This document shows positions 17,503 to 25,936 of a stretch of DNA of 64,000 nt, piece after piece. Under the pieces are notes generated by a model that saw only the letters and a program-made list of their open reading frames with translations, was not told where the DNA came from and did no database searches. Source of the DNA: Flavobacterium johnsoniae (GTDB lineage Bacteria; Bacteroidota; Bacteroidia; Flavobacteriales; Flavobacteriaceae); NCBI RefSeq assembly GCF_001879205.1, contig NZ_MLFK01000006.1:124001-188000 (forward strand), in the 5' to 3' direction. The position numbers and the translations under genes are program-made. The stretch's first letter is position 1. Every line of letters begins with the position of its first letter.

Positions 17503-17609
17503 AATTTTTTAAACTCAAATTCTATCCGTTAAAGGTATTAAAAAAAGCGATGTTCTGAAAATTGGCATATACGGCTTTAATTAACATATTTTTACCAACT
17601 CATTAGTAT

Positions 17610-17617
17610 TAAATTTG
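17610..17617 (+). promoter_or_regulatory. Candidate -7 box of the secreted-paralogue operon
   Basis: TAAATTTG, a full TAnnTTTG match, 52 bases before the proposed TTG start at 17669. A T-rich stretch about 16 bases upstream could serve as -33. Confidence 0.4.
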
Positions 17618-17668
17618 GAAGACATTAGGATATTTTTACCTTTTTAATAATTTCCTAATTTATTCGTT

Positions 17669-18436
17669 TTGACAAAGAATATTGTATGTTTTTTAGTTGC
17701 TGTTTTAAGTCAGAATTCTTGGTCTCAAAGTCAGGAACGCTCTGCTATAAACGGAAAAATAACAGCAAATACAAATGATCTGGAAGGTGTGTATGTTGTG
17801 AATGCCCAAACCGAAGCTATGACAACAACGGATGCATCCGGAGCTTTTTCAATTTTGGCAAAACCTGATGATATGCTAGTTTTTTCTTCTATTCAATTTA
17901 AAGAAAACAGAGTAATATTAACTAGTGAAAATTTTACTGACTTAAATTTTACAGTAAAAATGAATCTCATTATGCATCAATTGCAGGAAGTTGTGATTAA
18001 AAGATATGACAATATTAACGCTGCTTCTTTAGGAATTGTTCCTTATGGACAGAAAACTTATACCGAGGCAGAAAGAAAACTACGCACAGCTACGGCTTTA
18101 AATCCAACAGCAAATGCTGGAACTATGGCTGGAGGGTCGATTTCTGCTGATCCTTTATTTAACTTGTTTTCGGGTAGGACTGCTATGCTGAAAAAAGAAG
18201 TCGAAGTAGAAAAGAAAGAATTTTTTATGAAGCTTCTGGAGAAAATGTTCAGTATTGAGCATTTTGTTGAAAGGTTAAAAATTCCGGCTGAATATGTAAA
18301 GGGGTTTGAATATTATGCAGTCGAAAATAAACAGTTTACAAATATTTTGAATTCTAAAAATAAAACTTCAACAGAATTTTTGTTGGGCGAATTAGCTGTG
18401 AAGTATAAAGAAATTATTGCAAGTGAAAGGAAATAA
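17669..18436 (+). CDS. Secreted carboxypeptidase-regulatory-like protein, paralogue 1 of 3
   Basis: A 255-aa exported protein with a signal peptide ending near SWSQ. Residues about 27-100 look like a CarboxypepD_reg-like beta sandwich (INGKITANTNDLEGVYVVN, FSILAKPDDMLVFSSIQFKE). The C-terminal half has GIVPYGQKTYTEAERKL, GRTAMLKKEV and ERLKIPAEYVKGFEYY, shared with the next gene but not part of a domain I can name. There is no ATG in frame before the signal peptide, so the TTG at 17669 is taken. It overlaps paralogue 2. No catalytic residues are seen; a binding or structural role is likely. Confidence 0.75.
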   Translation: MTKNIVCFLVAVLSQNSWSQSQERSAINGKITANTNDLEGVYVVNAQTEAMTTTDASGAFSILAKPDDMLVFSSIQFKENRVILTSENFTDLNFTVKMNLIMHQLQEVVIKRYDNINAASLGIVPYGQKTYTEAERKLRTATALNPTANAGTMAGGSISADPLFNLFSGRTAMLKKEVEVEKKEFFMKLLEKMFSIEHFVERLKIPAEYVKGFEYYAVENKQFTNILNSKNKTSTEFLLGELAVKYKEIIASERK

Positions 18437-19151
18437 TGCTTTTTATCTCATTCTGTTTCTGTTTTTTGTGGAGCTTAGTTTTGGGCAAAATACTGCTTCT
18501 AAAGAAATTTTAGGGCAAATTCTGGAAAAATCAACTTCTGTAAACGGAGTAAATATCATCAATAATACAACTCAGGTTTCTACTGTCTCAGATGATGACG
18601 GTAGATTTTCTATTGCAGTTAAAGAAGGAGATGTTCTGGTTTTTTCGGCTGTAAACTTAGAACCGTATAAGCGCCGAATTTCGGCCGAAGATTTACGCAT
18701 AAGTCTGCTGGTGATAAAAATGACAGCAAAAGAAATAGAATTAAAAGAGGTTGTTGTAAATGATAATCTTGGAATTACAGCTGAAAATTTAGGCATTATA
18801 CCGCACGGACAAAAAACATATACCCCGGCAGAACGTAAAGTTTATACAGCTACTTCTACCTCTATAGATAAAATTTTAAATGGGATTTCAGGACGTACTG
18901 CAATGTTAAAAAAAGAGGTGAATGTAGAGAAAAAAGAAGCGCTTTTTAGAAAAATAGAGTATCTTTTTGATGAGAATTATTATACCGAAAGATTGAAAAT
19001 TCCGGTAGATGATATTAAAGGATTTCAATTATATTGTGTGGATGATGCTGATTTTGCCGTATCTTTGAATACAAAGAACAAAACAATGAGTATGTTTTTG
19101 ATAACAGATTTAGCCCGAAAATATCTAATAATTCTTAAAAATGAAAAATAA
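18423..19151 (+). CDS. Secreted carboxypeptidase-regulatory-like protein, paralogue 2 of 3
   Basis: About 242 aa with the same plan as the gene before it: signal peptide (LILFLFFVELSFGQ), beta domain (GQILEKSTSVNGVNIIN, GRFSIAVKEGDVLVFSAVN), then GIIPHGQKTYTPAERKV, GRTAMLKKEV and ERLKIPVDDIKGFQLYC. I prefer the GTG at 18423; a TTG at 18417 adds two residues. Either way it overlaps the upstream gene by 14 to 20 bases and the downstream one by 11, pointing to coupled translation. Function unknown. Confidence 0.75.
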   Translation: MKGNNAFYLILFLFFVELSFGQNTASKEILGQILEKSTSVNGVNIINNTTQVSTVSDDDGRFSIAVKEGDVLVFSAVNLEPYKRRISAEDLRISLLVIKMTAKEIELKEVVVNDNLGITAENLGIIPHGQKTYTPAERKVYTATSTSIDKILNGISGRTAMLKKEVNVEKKEALFRKIEYLFDENYYTERLKIPVDDIKGFQLYCVDDADFAVSLNTKNKTMSMFLITDLARKYLIILKNEK

Positions 19152-19893
19152 TCTAGGAGTACTTGTTGTCTGCTTATTTTGCCAAATAATGCTTGCGCAA
19201 AACGGTACAAGAAAATCACTGCACGGTCAGGTTACCAACAAATCGCTTTCTATTGAAAGTGGTTATGTAATGAATATTAATGCAAAATCCAGAACTTTTA
19301 TAGGTCCGGGCGGGTTGTTTGATATTTTGGCTCAGCCAAAAGATACACTGCTTTTTACAGGCTTGGCTTTTCAGTCTAAAAAAATAGTTTTAACAGAAAA
19401 AGATTGTGCGCAAATACTTCTCTCTGTTCCTTTGGATTTAGTTAGTAATGAATTAAAGGAGGTTTTGGTTAAAAAAGATCTCAAAGTAAAATCACTGGAC
19501 AAGAATACTCAAAAATATGTTGATATGCAGTTTGAAGATGATAAGCAATCGACAGCAAAAAATATAGCAATGTATTCTGATCAAACCATTAAATACGGAA
19601 CAGATTTTGTTCGTATTTTTAAAGATGTTAAAAAACTTCTTTCTAAAAATGATGAAGTAAAAGAGGAGGTAATCTCCGATATTGCATTTGTTGAATATGC
19701 TAAAGCGAATTTTAAACCGGATTTTTTTACCAAAACCCTAGGTTTAAAGTCAGATGAAGTAGATTTATTTTTAATGTACTGCTCAAACGATCCAGAGTCG
19801 AAAAGGCATCTTAATGAAGATCAGAAATTTGAATTGATCGATTTTTTAATCAATAAAAATGCTGAATTTAAAAAAGTGAATGCTGCTCAATAA
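19141..19893 (+). CDS. Secreted carboxypeptidase-regulatory-like protein, paralogue 3 of 3
   Basis: A 250-aa exported protein (signal peptide ending near IMLAQ). It keeps the beta domain (GQVTNKSLSIESGYVMNINA, LFDILAQPKDTLLFTGLAFQ) but has lost the GQKTYT and GRTAMLKKE blocks. It still ends with a related TKTLGLKSDEVDLFLMYC stretch, so it is the most divergent of the three. It overlaps the gene before it by 11 bases and shares a TAATG stop/start with the DUF6702 gene after it. Confidence 0.75.
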   Translation: MKNNLGVLVVCLFCQIMLAQNGTRKSLHGQVTNKSLSIESGYVMNINAKSRTFIGPGGLFDILAQPKDTLLFTGLAFQSKKIVLTEKDCAQILLSVPLDLVSNELKEVLVKKDLKVKSLDKNTQKYVDMQFEDDKQSTAKNIAMYSDQTIKYGTDFVRIFKDVKKLLSKNDEVKEEVISDIAFVEYAKANFKPDFFTKTLGLKSDEVDLFLMYCSNDPESKRHLNEDQKFELIDFLINKNAEFKKVNAAQ

Positions 19894-20399
19894 TGAAGAA
19901 AATAATGTTCTATCCTTTAATCGGGATATTGTTTTTATCGCTTTCTGCTTTTGCATTTCATAAATTTTATGTAGGTGTTTTTCAGGTTGAATATGCATCA
20001 GAAAAAAAAATGATTCAAATTACATCTCGTATTTTTATAGATGATTTGAATAATGCTGTGGAGAAAAAATACCATAAAAAAACATTCATAGGAACAGAAA
20101 AAGAAACGCAGGCTGACCTCGATTTATTTAAAAAATACCTGGCCGAAAATTTTACTATTAAAATAAACGGCCAGAATAAGCCTATTACCTTTTTGTCTAA
20201 AGAAGTTGAAGCTGGTGATGTGCTGGTTTGTTATTCCAGAATAAAAGATATTGATAAGTTTAAAAATATCGAAATTTCAAATACAATACTTGTTGACTGG
20301 AATTCTGAGCAGCAAAACATTACACATATTTCAGCATTTGGTACAAAAAGAAGTGTTCTCTTTACAGTATCTTCAAGGAAAGAATTGTTAAAGTATTAA
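19893..20399 (+). CDS. DUF6702 family exported protein
   Basis: A 168-aa protein with an N-terminal membrane or signal segment (MFYPLIGILFLSLSAFAFHK), then HKFYVGVFQVEY, ITSRIFIDDLNNAVEKKY and DLDLFKKYLAENFTIKINGQ, the marks of a small Bacteroidota family placed next to M1 peptidases. The A of its ATG is the last base of the preceding TAA, and the M1 peptidase starts 66 bases later. Its role is unknown; the context suggests an accessory to the peptidase or the secreted paralogues. Confidence 0.75.
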   Translation: MKKIMFYPLIGILFLSLSAFAFHKFYVGVFQVEYASEKKMIQITSRIFIDDLNNAVEKKYHKKTFIGTEKETQADLDLFKKYLAENFTIKINGQNKPITFLSKEVEAGDVLVCYSRIKDIDKFKNIEISNTILVDWNSEQQNITHISAFGTKRSVLFTVSSRKELLKY

Positions 20400-20465
20400 T
20401 TAATAAGTTAAATTAATCTTTTAATTATTATTTTCACACCCTGACAAAATTACCATTACCTTTTT

Positions 20466-22703
20466 ATGAAAAAGCTTTCATTATTATTAATTTTTCCTGC
20501 AATGTTAATTGCTCAGGAAAAAGCCGTCACCCCTAAACAGCAAGGCAAATACGATACAAACAAGTTTAGCCAGATGTATGATCTGCTGGCAACGCCTAAT
20601 ATGTTTCGTACAGCTTCTGGGGCACCTGGACCTGCATACTATCAACAGCAGGCAGATTATAAAATTGATATTGAGTTAGACGATAAAAAATCAAAATTAA
20701 CAGGTGCTGAAACGATTACTTATTCTAATAATTCGCCTGATAGTTTAGAATATTTATGGATTCAGTTAGATCAAAATCAAGCCAGAGCAAACGGGCAGAC
20801 TTCTTTAGCAGAAGGCGAAAAAATCAATCAGGTTTTACCGCTTGAAGGTTTTTCAACTAAATATTTAAAGAAAGACTTAGAGCGTGGTTTTAATATTGAA
20901 CAGGTAAAAGATGCGAAAGGAAATGCAATGTCGTATACTATCAATGAAACGATGATGCGTATCAATTTGGCTTCACCACTAAAACCGGGAGAGAAAATTT
21001 CATTTTCTATAAAATGGTGGTATAACATTAATAATTATAGAAAAGAAGGCGGACGTTCTGGTTATGAATTGTTTGAAAAAGATGGTAATAAATTATATGT
21101 AATTGCACAATTCTACCCAAGAATGGCAGTTTACAATGATGTTGAAGGATGGCAGAATATGCAATTCTGGGGAAGCGGCGAATTTGCTCTTCCTTTTGGA
21201 AATTTCGATGTAAATATTACAGTTCCTGCTGATCACGTTATTGATGCTACAGGAGAGTTGACTAATAGAAGTGAAGTTTTTACTCCGGAACAAGTTAAAC
21301 GTTACGAACAAGCGCAAAAATCATTTGACAAACCGGTTGTTATTGTAACGCAGGCAGAAGCAGAAGCTGCTGAAAAAGGTTTTTCAGAAAAGAAAAAAAC
21401 ATGGAAATTCAGTGCCAAAAATGTTCGTGATTTTGGTATCGCTTCTTCAAGAAAATTCATTTATGATGCAATGGCTGTGAAAATTGGAAACAGAACTGTT
21501 ATGGCAGAATCTGTTTATCCAAAAGAAGCCAATCCGCTTTGGGGAGAAACTTCTACAATGGTTGTAGCACATACTTTAAAAAGTTATTCATCTCATACTT
21601 TTGATTATCCTTATCCAAAAGCAGTATCAGTTTCTGCAGAAGATCAGGGAATGGAATATCCAATGATTTGCTGGAATTACGGTCGTCCTGATGAAAATGG
21701 GGTAACTAGTAAAGAAGTTAAAAACGGAATGATTGGCGTAATTATTCACGAAGTTGGACATACTTTCTTTCCAATGATCGTGAACTCTGATGAGCGTCAA
21801 TGGACCTGGATGGACGAAGGGTTGAATTCATTTTTAGAATATTTGGCAGAACAGGAATTAGATCCTAACTTCCCGTCACGACGAGGGCCTGCAAAAAATA
21901 TTGTTCCTTATATGAGCGGTGATCAAAAATTTTTGGAGCCAATTATGTCTAACTCTGAAACGATTCACCAGTTTGGAAATAACGCTTACGGAAAACCGGC
22001 TACAGGTCTTAATATCTTAAGAGAAGTTGTAATGGGAAGAGAATTGTTTGATTATGCTTTTAAAACATACGCCAACAGATGGAAATTCAAACACCCAACT
22101 CCGGAAGATTTCTTTAGAACCATGGAAGATGCATCTGCTGTAGATTTGGACTGGTTTTTTAGAGGATGGTTTTATTCAACAGATTTTGTAGATATCGGAA
22201 TTAAAGATGTAAAACAATATTATGTTTCTGAAACTCCAACTGCTGATATCAAAGATGTAAAAGTAAGAAAAGGACGTTTTGGATTCGAGAAAGGACCATT
22301 TGTTTATTTGGTTAACGGAGATAATCCGGAAGTTAATGCTGCAAATAAAAAAGCGCTAAAAGTAGAAGATATTAAGCCGTTGGCAGATTATGTGGATCAA
22401 ACTTTTACTGCCGAAGAAAAAACAAGCATTAAATCACCTAAATATTTTTATGAAGTAGAGTTCAACAAACCGGGAGGTATGATTATGCCGATTCTTGTTG
22501 AGATTACTTATGAAGATGGTACAAAAGATAATTACCAATATCCGGCGCAAATCTGGAGAAAAAATAACGATACCGCTAAAAAAGTTTATGCAACTGCAAA
22601 AGCGATTAAAAGCATTCAGATCGATCCAAAATTGCTGACAGCCGATATTGATGTAACCAATAATTCATGGCCAAAAGTTGAACAAAAATCAAAGTTTGAC
22701 TAA
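20466..22703 (+). CDS. M1 family zinc metallopeptidase (aminopeptidase N-like), exported
   Basis: A 745-aa exported peptidase with a short signal peptide (LLLIFPAMLIAQ). The zinc site HEVGH is at residues 428-432 with the third ligand Glu in WMDEGLNSF near 451. The exopeptidase motif GxMEN is replaced by QGMEYPMI, as in other Bacteroidota M1-like proteins, so aminopeptidase activity should not be assumed. The N-terminal beta domain (YKIDIELDDKKSKLTGAETI) and C-terminal helical region are present. It is the last gene of the 17.7-22.7 kb unit, followed by a terminator. Likely periplasmic or outer-surface peptide processing. Confidence 0.9.
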   Translation: MKKLSLLLIFPAMLIAQEKAVTPKQQGKYDTNKFSQMYDLLATPNMFRTASGAPGPAYYQQQADYKIDIELDDKKSKLTGAETITYSNNSPDSLEYLWIQLDQNQARANGQTSLAEGEKINQVLPLEGFSTKYLKKDLERGFNIEQVKDAKGNAMSYTINETMMRINLASPLKPGEKISFSIKWWYNINNYRKEGGRSGYELFEKDGNKLYVIAQFYPRMAVYNDVEGWQNMQFWGSGEFALPFGNFDVNITVPADHVIDATGELTNRSEVFTPEQVKRYEQAQKSFDKPVVIVTQAEAEAAEKGFSEKKKTWKFSAKNVRDFGIASSRKFIYDAMAVKIGNRTVMAESVYPKEANPLWGETSTMVVAHTLKSYSSHTFDYPYPKAVSVSAEDQGMEYPMICWNYGRPDENGVTSKEVKNGMIGVIIHEVGHTFFPMIVNSDERQWTWMDEGLNSFLEYLAEQELDPNFPSRRGPAKNIVPYMSGDQKFLEPIMSNSETIHQFGNNAYGKPATGLNILREVVMGRELFDYAFKTYANRWKFKHPTPEDFFRTMEDASAVDLDWFFRGWFYSTDFVDIGIKDVKQYYVSETPTADIKDVKVRKGRFGFEKGPFVYLVNGDNPEVNAANKKALKVEDIKPLADYVDQTFTAEEKTSIKSPKYFYEVEFNKPGGMIMPILVEITYEDGTKDNYQYPAQIWRKNNDTAKKVYATAKAIKSIQIDPKLLTADIDVTNNSWPKVEQKSKFD

Positions 22704-22714
22704 AAATAAATACT

Positions 22715-22742
22715 AAAGACTCTGAAAAGAGTCTTTTTTTTT
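22715..22742 (+). terminator. Terminator after the M1 peptidase
   Basis: AAAGACTCT/AGAGTCTTT stem of 9 bases with a GAAA loop, followed by a T run, 12 bases past the M1 stop. Confidence 0.85.
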
Positions 22743-22777
22743 AAGTAAATTTTAAAACGGTGCGCTTCAAAATTTAA

Positions 22778-22785
22778 TATCTTTG
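22778..22785 (+). promoter_or_regulatory. Promoter -7 box of tatA
   Basis: TATCTTTG, a full TAnnTTTG match, 21 bases before the ATG at 22807. It overlaps a TTG that would otherwise look like an upstream start. Confidence 0.6.
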
Positions 22786-22806
22786 TTGCACACAAAAATA
22801 AAAGAT

Positions 22807-23154
22807 ATGTTTGGTATAGGAGGAGGAGAACTAGTTTTCATACTGTTTATAGTACTAATGCTTTTTGGTTCAGATAAAGTGCCGGAAATTGCTCGTACAA
22901 TGGGTAAAGCTATGGCACAGTTAAAAAATGCAACTAACGATATTAAAAGTGAAATTCAAAAAGGAGCAGAGGCAAACGGTCTCGATTCTAAATCTTTGAA
23001 TAGCCTGACAGGTAATATCAATGCCGAGATTAATAATGCAAAATCAAACTTATTAGGCGATACAACTAATTTGCTTGGTGATACTGCAACAGAAATCGAT
23101 AAGGTAAAAGAAGATATAGATTCAATTTCAGGACCTGTAAAACGCCAAAGATAA
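22807..23154 (+). CDS. tatA: Sec-independent protein translocase TatA/E
   Basis: The pore-forming subunit of the twin-arginine translocase, which moves folded proteins across the inner membrane. The 115-aa protein has the short N-terminal segment GGGELVFILFIVLMLFG, the hinge SDKVPEIARTMGKAM and an amphipathic helix, then a polar tail. I start it at the ATG giving MFGIGGGE, since the longer TTG frame would begin inside the promoter. One base separates it from the PAP2 gene. No tatC is in the window. Confidence 0.9.
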   Translation: MFGIGGGELVFILFIVLMLFGSDKVPEIARTMGKAMAQLKNATNDIKSEIQKGAEANGLDSKSLNSLTGNINAEINNAKSNLLGDTTNLLGDTATEIDKVKEDIDSISGPVKRQR

Positions 23155-23155
23155 T

Positions 23156-23719
23156 ATGCTGGAAAAAATAGAACAATTAGATATCAATCTATTGGTATAT
23201 CTGAACGGTTTAGGTTCTGAAACATACGATAAATTTTGGCTAATCATTACTGATCAATTAAATTGGACGCCATTTTTCTTATTGCTTTTTTATCTTATTT
23301 ATAAAAAAATAGGTGGAAAACAGACTCTTTATTTATTGCTTTTTATAGCAGTTTTAATTGCTTTTACAGACCAGACAACAAATCTGTTTAAACATACCTT
23401 TCAACGTTTACGTCCTTGTAATAATCCTGATATCAATACGATTATCAGAGTTGTTCAGGTTAGAAAATCTTTTAGCTTTTTCTCAGGACATGCCGCCAAT
23501 ACAATGGCTGTTGCAACGTTTTTATATTTAGTTTTAAAACGCCATTTCAAGTATTTAGGATTCTTGTTTTTATGGCCTCTAATTTTCGCTTACAGCCGAA
23601 TTTATTTGGGATTACATTATCCGGGAGATATTCTGACAGGATATTTCTTTGGAGCAATTTTTGGTTCCCTGATCTTTTTAGCTTACAAACGATTGAAACC
23701 TCAATATTTTCCAGGGTAA
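23156..23719 (+). CDS. PAP2 family phosphatase
   Basis: A 187-aa integral membrane lipid phosphatase. All three PAP2 motifs are present: KHTFQRLRP, SFFSGHAANT and SRIYLGLHYPGDILTG, separated by four to five hydrophobic segments. The likely substrates are undecaprenyl pyrophosphate or phosphatidate-type lipids; sequence does not decide. The first motif sits in the region RLRPCNNPDINTI. It is cotranscribed with tatA (one-base gap) and followed by the nested repeat at 23731. Confidence 0.9.
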   Translation: MLEKIEQLDINLLVYLNGLGSETYDKFWLIITDQLNWTPFFLLLFYLIYKKIGGKQTLYLLLFIAVLIAFTDQTTNLFKHTFQRLRPCNNPDINTIIRVVQVRKSFSFFSGHAANTMAVATFLYLVLKRHFKYLGFLFLWPLIFAYSRIYLGLHYPGDILTGYFFGAIFGSLIFLAYKRLKPQYFPG

Positions 23720-23730
23720 AATTTTTTAAA

Positions 23731-23984
23731 AAGGTTCTGAGTTACTAAGATACTATCTCGATAGTTATCGGGACTAAGTTTTTAAACTCAAAAAATATGC
23801 AAGTGAGTTGCCTCCAGCTTTAGCTGGAGATAATAAAGTCTAAAAGGAAAAGGCTTTAGCCAAATACACAATGGATTTTGGCTAAAACCTTTTTTTATTT
23901 TGCTCTATAAAAAAAACTCCAGCTAAAGCTGGAGGCAATTCATATAAAACTAAGATTCTTGGTTTCTTAGCCCCTCAGAACCTT
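23731..23984. repeat. Nested inverted-repeat element, 254 bases, no gene
   Basis: Three inverted pairs sit inside one another. The outer arms 23731-23753 and 23962-23984 match at 19 of 23. The middle arms TTGCCTCCAGCTTTAGCTGG (23808-23829) and 23917-23938 are perfect complements in part and each is itself a CTCCAGCT/AGCTGGAG hairpin. The inner arms 23850-23864 and 23877-23891 match at 14 of 15. No ORF is inside. It resembles a REP/BIME or MITE-like element that may be moved by an enzyme encoded elsewhere. Confidence 0.75.
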
Positions 23985-23989
23985 AGTAT

Positions 23990-24631
23990 CTATAAAACTC
24001 TCGAAACTGTCAATCCATCACGGATTGGTAATAAAACCGTTTCTACTCTTGGATCGTTTTTTAAAAGCAGATTATACTCTAAAAGAACTTTTGTACTTAC
24101 ATCGTTTGGATGAACCGGCTCAAGGATTTTTCCGCTCCATAAAACATTATCAGATAAAATAATGCCGCCTTTATTCATCTTGGGAACAATCATTTCCCAA
24201 TAATTAAGATAATTTTCTTTATCGGCGTCAATAAATACGAGATCAAATTTTACATCTAAAGTTGGGATAATATCTATGGCTTCACCCAAATGCTGAAAAA
24301 TCTGATTTCCCCAGGGCGATGCATCAAAGTATTTTCTCTGAAAATCAACTAATTCTTCTTTAATGTCAATAGTGTGCAACTGTCCGTTTTCCTGCATTCC
24401 TTCACATAAACAAAGCGCGGCATAACCTGTGTAAGTTCCAATTTCCAAAATATTTACCGGACGTATTAATTTGGATAACATACTTAAAACACGGCCTTGA
24501 AAATGTCCGCTCAGCATTCGTGGTAAAAGTATTTTCTGGTAGGTTTCTTTATTAAGTTTAGCTAATAATTCTGGTTCATTTTCAGAATGCTGCTCGATAT
24601 AATCTTCTAATTCTTGTGATATAAAATGCAT
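23990..24631 (-). CDS. O-methyltransferase (COMT/CCoAMT family)
   Basis: A 213-aa cation-dependent SAM methyltransferase: NILEIGTYTGYAALCLCEGM (motif I), HTIDIKEELV (motif II), and FDLVFIDADKENYLNYWE with metal-binding acidic residues, then GGIILSDNVLWSGKI. The full Leu-x-Ile ending DGLTVSRVL is present. The acceptor is unknown; in bacteria such enzymes methylate catechol-like or small phenolic compounds. It is a single gene with a TATTTTTG box 24 bases upstream on its strand. Confidence 0.9.
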   Translation of the reverse strand: MHFISQELEDYIEQHSENEPELLAKLNKETYQKILLPRMLSGHFQGRVLSMLSKLIRPVNILEIGTYTGYAALCLCEGMQENGQLHTIDIKEELVDFQRKYFDASPWGNQIFQHLGEAIDIIPTLDVKFDLVFIDADKENYLNYWEMIVPKMNKGGIILSDNVLWSGKILEPVHPNDVSTKVLLEYNLLLKNDPRVETVLLPIRDGLTVSRVL

Positions 24632-24654
24632 TTTGTAGTTGTTCTAATTTAAAA

Positions 24655-24662
24655 CAAAAATA
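24655..24662 (-). promoter_or_regulatory. Candidate -7 box of the O-methyltransferase gene
   Basis: TATTTTTG on the minus strand, matching TAnnTTTG, 23 bases before the start at 24631. Confidence 0.45.
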
Positions 24663-24693
24663 CAAAAAATATCCGCTGCCTATTTTGCATAAA

Positions 24694-24720
24694 AAAACCA
24701 TTCGGTTATCGAATGGTTTT
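24694..24720 (-). terminator. Terminator of the amphipathic lipoprotein gene
   Basis: AAAACCATTCG (24694-24704) and CGAATGGTTTT (24710-24720) form an 11-base perfect stem with a 5-base loop. The run of As on the plus strand gives a T run at the minus-strand 3' side, 24 bases past the lipoprotein stop. Confidence 0.75.
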
Positions 24721-24744
24721 AGTTTAATTGAATGAGGAATGAAG

Positions 24745-25143
24745 TTATTTTTTCAAAGCTTCATTTACTTCTTTTGCTGTTTTTACAGTTCCGTCTTTCG
24801 CCGCTTTCGCTGCATTTTCAACTTTTTCTGCCCCTTTTTTAGTAGCATCTTTTACGTCAGTTGCCGTTTTCTTTGCTGCATTTTCAACATCTGTTGCTGC
24901 TTTTTTAGTTGCATCTTTTACATCCTGAGCGGCATTTTCAGTAGCTGCTTTGGCTTTGTCAGCCGCATTTTCTGCTTTTGTTACAGCAGTGTCTGTTACT
25001 TCTTTAATATCTGTAGTCAGGGAATCGACTTTGTTTCCAAGAGTTAATTCTTCATCTGCAGGTTTAGTTTCTTTCTTTTCGCAAGATTGTACTCCGAAAG
25101 CTAATAGAGCTACAACAGCTAAGCTTAAAATTTGTTTTTTCAT
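24745..25143 (-). CDS. Amphipathic-repeat lipoprotein, LEA-like
   Basis: A 132-aa predicted lipoprotein: signal peptide with Cys at FGVQSCEKK (residue 21), then about 100 residues of repeats rich in Ala, Lys, Asp and Glu such as KAENAADKAKAATENAAQDV and DATKKGAEKVENAAKAAK. The 11-residue-like spacing of A/V/K is typical of LEA-type amphipathic helices. It would be anchored to the outer or inner membrane and form a helical surface. An antisense frame on the plus strand is a by-product of the A/K/T repeats. No family function is known to me. Confidence 0.8.
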   Translation of the reverse strand: MKKQILSLAVVALLAFGVQSCEKKETKPADEELTLGNKVDSLTTDIKEVTDTAVTKAENAADKAKAATENAAQDVKDATKKAATDVENAAKKTATDVKDATKKGAEKVENAAKAAKDGTVKTAKEVNEALKK

Positions 25144-25342
25144 AATAAATTGTCTTTTTAGGTTATAAAATTTAAAAGGTTATAAAGTGGAATAATAAAA
25201 ATACAAATTTTAAAATGATTGCGCGCTTTGTAAGATTATTTTTCATTTGAGTGCAAGACAATTCTTATGCCAAACTTTTTAGTTTTTAGAAATGAGAATT
25301 ATTTTTTTTAAGAGCGTATAATTTTAGATTCATAGTAAGCTG

Positions 25343-25936
25343 TTATTTGATAACTAGAACATTTTCATTTTTTGCAAAATCATTAAAAGTAATATTAAAA
25401 ATAACGGTTAATTCTTTGCCGGCTTTTACCACTCCCAGTGCTGCTGATGGGGGCGTCATTTCAAAATCAGTAAATGTCATTCGGTTCGAACCTTGTAATA
25501 CAAAAGTACCGTTATCATAATTAGTAACTTTTACTTGTGTTTTAAAATCTTTACTAACACCTGCAATAGTGTAAGTTCCGGTTAAAACCCATGTTGTTTC
25601 GTTTACCTTGTCAGCAGATTTTAAAACGTATTTAATGTTTTTGTACGTTTTAGTATTTAAAGATTCGTACGCTACATCATCCATACTTGTTTTGCTGCTT
25701 TTTATGCTTTCTGCCAATAAGGTAATTGATAAGTTTTTAATGTCTGTTAGTTTTGAGTCGGTAATTGTTAAGTAAGCGCTTCCGGTTGCTTCAGAGGATT
25801 TCATTACCCAGTCGTGTATATTAGAAGTTCCGGCAACTTCAAAAGTTGATTTTACCAGACTGTATCTTTTTTGTGCGTTTACTTGTAATGACAATATGAT
25901 TACTACTGTCAATAAAATTGATTTGATCGTTTTCAT
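25343..25936 (-). CDS. YceI family exported lipid-binding-like protein
   Basis: A 197-aa protein of the YceI family, beta-barrel lipocalin-like folds that bind isoprenoid lipids in studied members. It has a signal peptide ending NAQ, and STFEVAGTSNIHDWVMKS, SIKSSKTSMDDVAYESL and YTIAGVSKDFKTQVKV, the family's order. The missing GHSGVG-like motif of E. coli YceI is normal for Bacteroidota versions. It is a single gene; no promoter match was found upstream. Confidence 0.85.
   Translation of the reverse strand: MKTIKSILLTVVIILSLQVNAQKRYSLVKSTFEVAGTSNIHDWVMKSSEATGSAYLTITDSKLTDIKNLSITLLAESIKSSKTSMDDVAYESLNTKTYKNIKYVLKSADKVNETTWVLTGTYTIAGVSKDFKTQVKVTNYDNGTFVLQGSNRMTFTDFEMTPPSAALGVVKAGKELTVIFNITFNDFAKNENVLVIK

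Noticed and set aside
23731-23984. The nested repeat as an insertion sequence
   Set aside because: No transposase frame inside the 254 bases and no target duplication visible by eye; kept as a repeat element.
24739-25047. A 102-codon frame on the plus strand rich in Phe and Cys, opposite the amphipathic lipoprotein
   Set aside because: It is the mirror of the A/K/T repeats of a gene with a good signal peptide and terminator; its composition is not that of a real protein.
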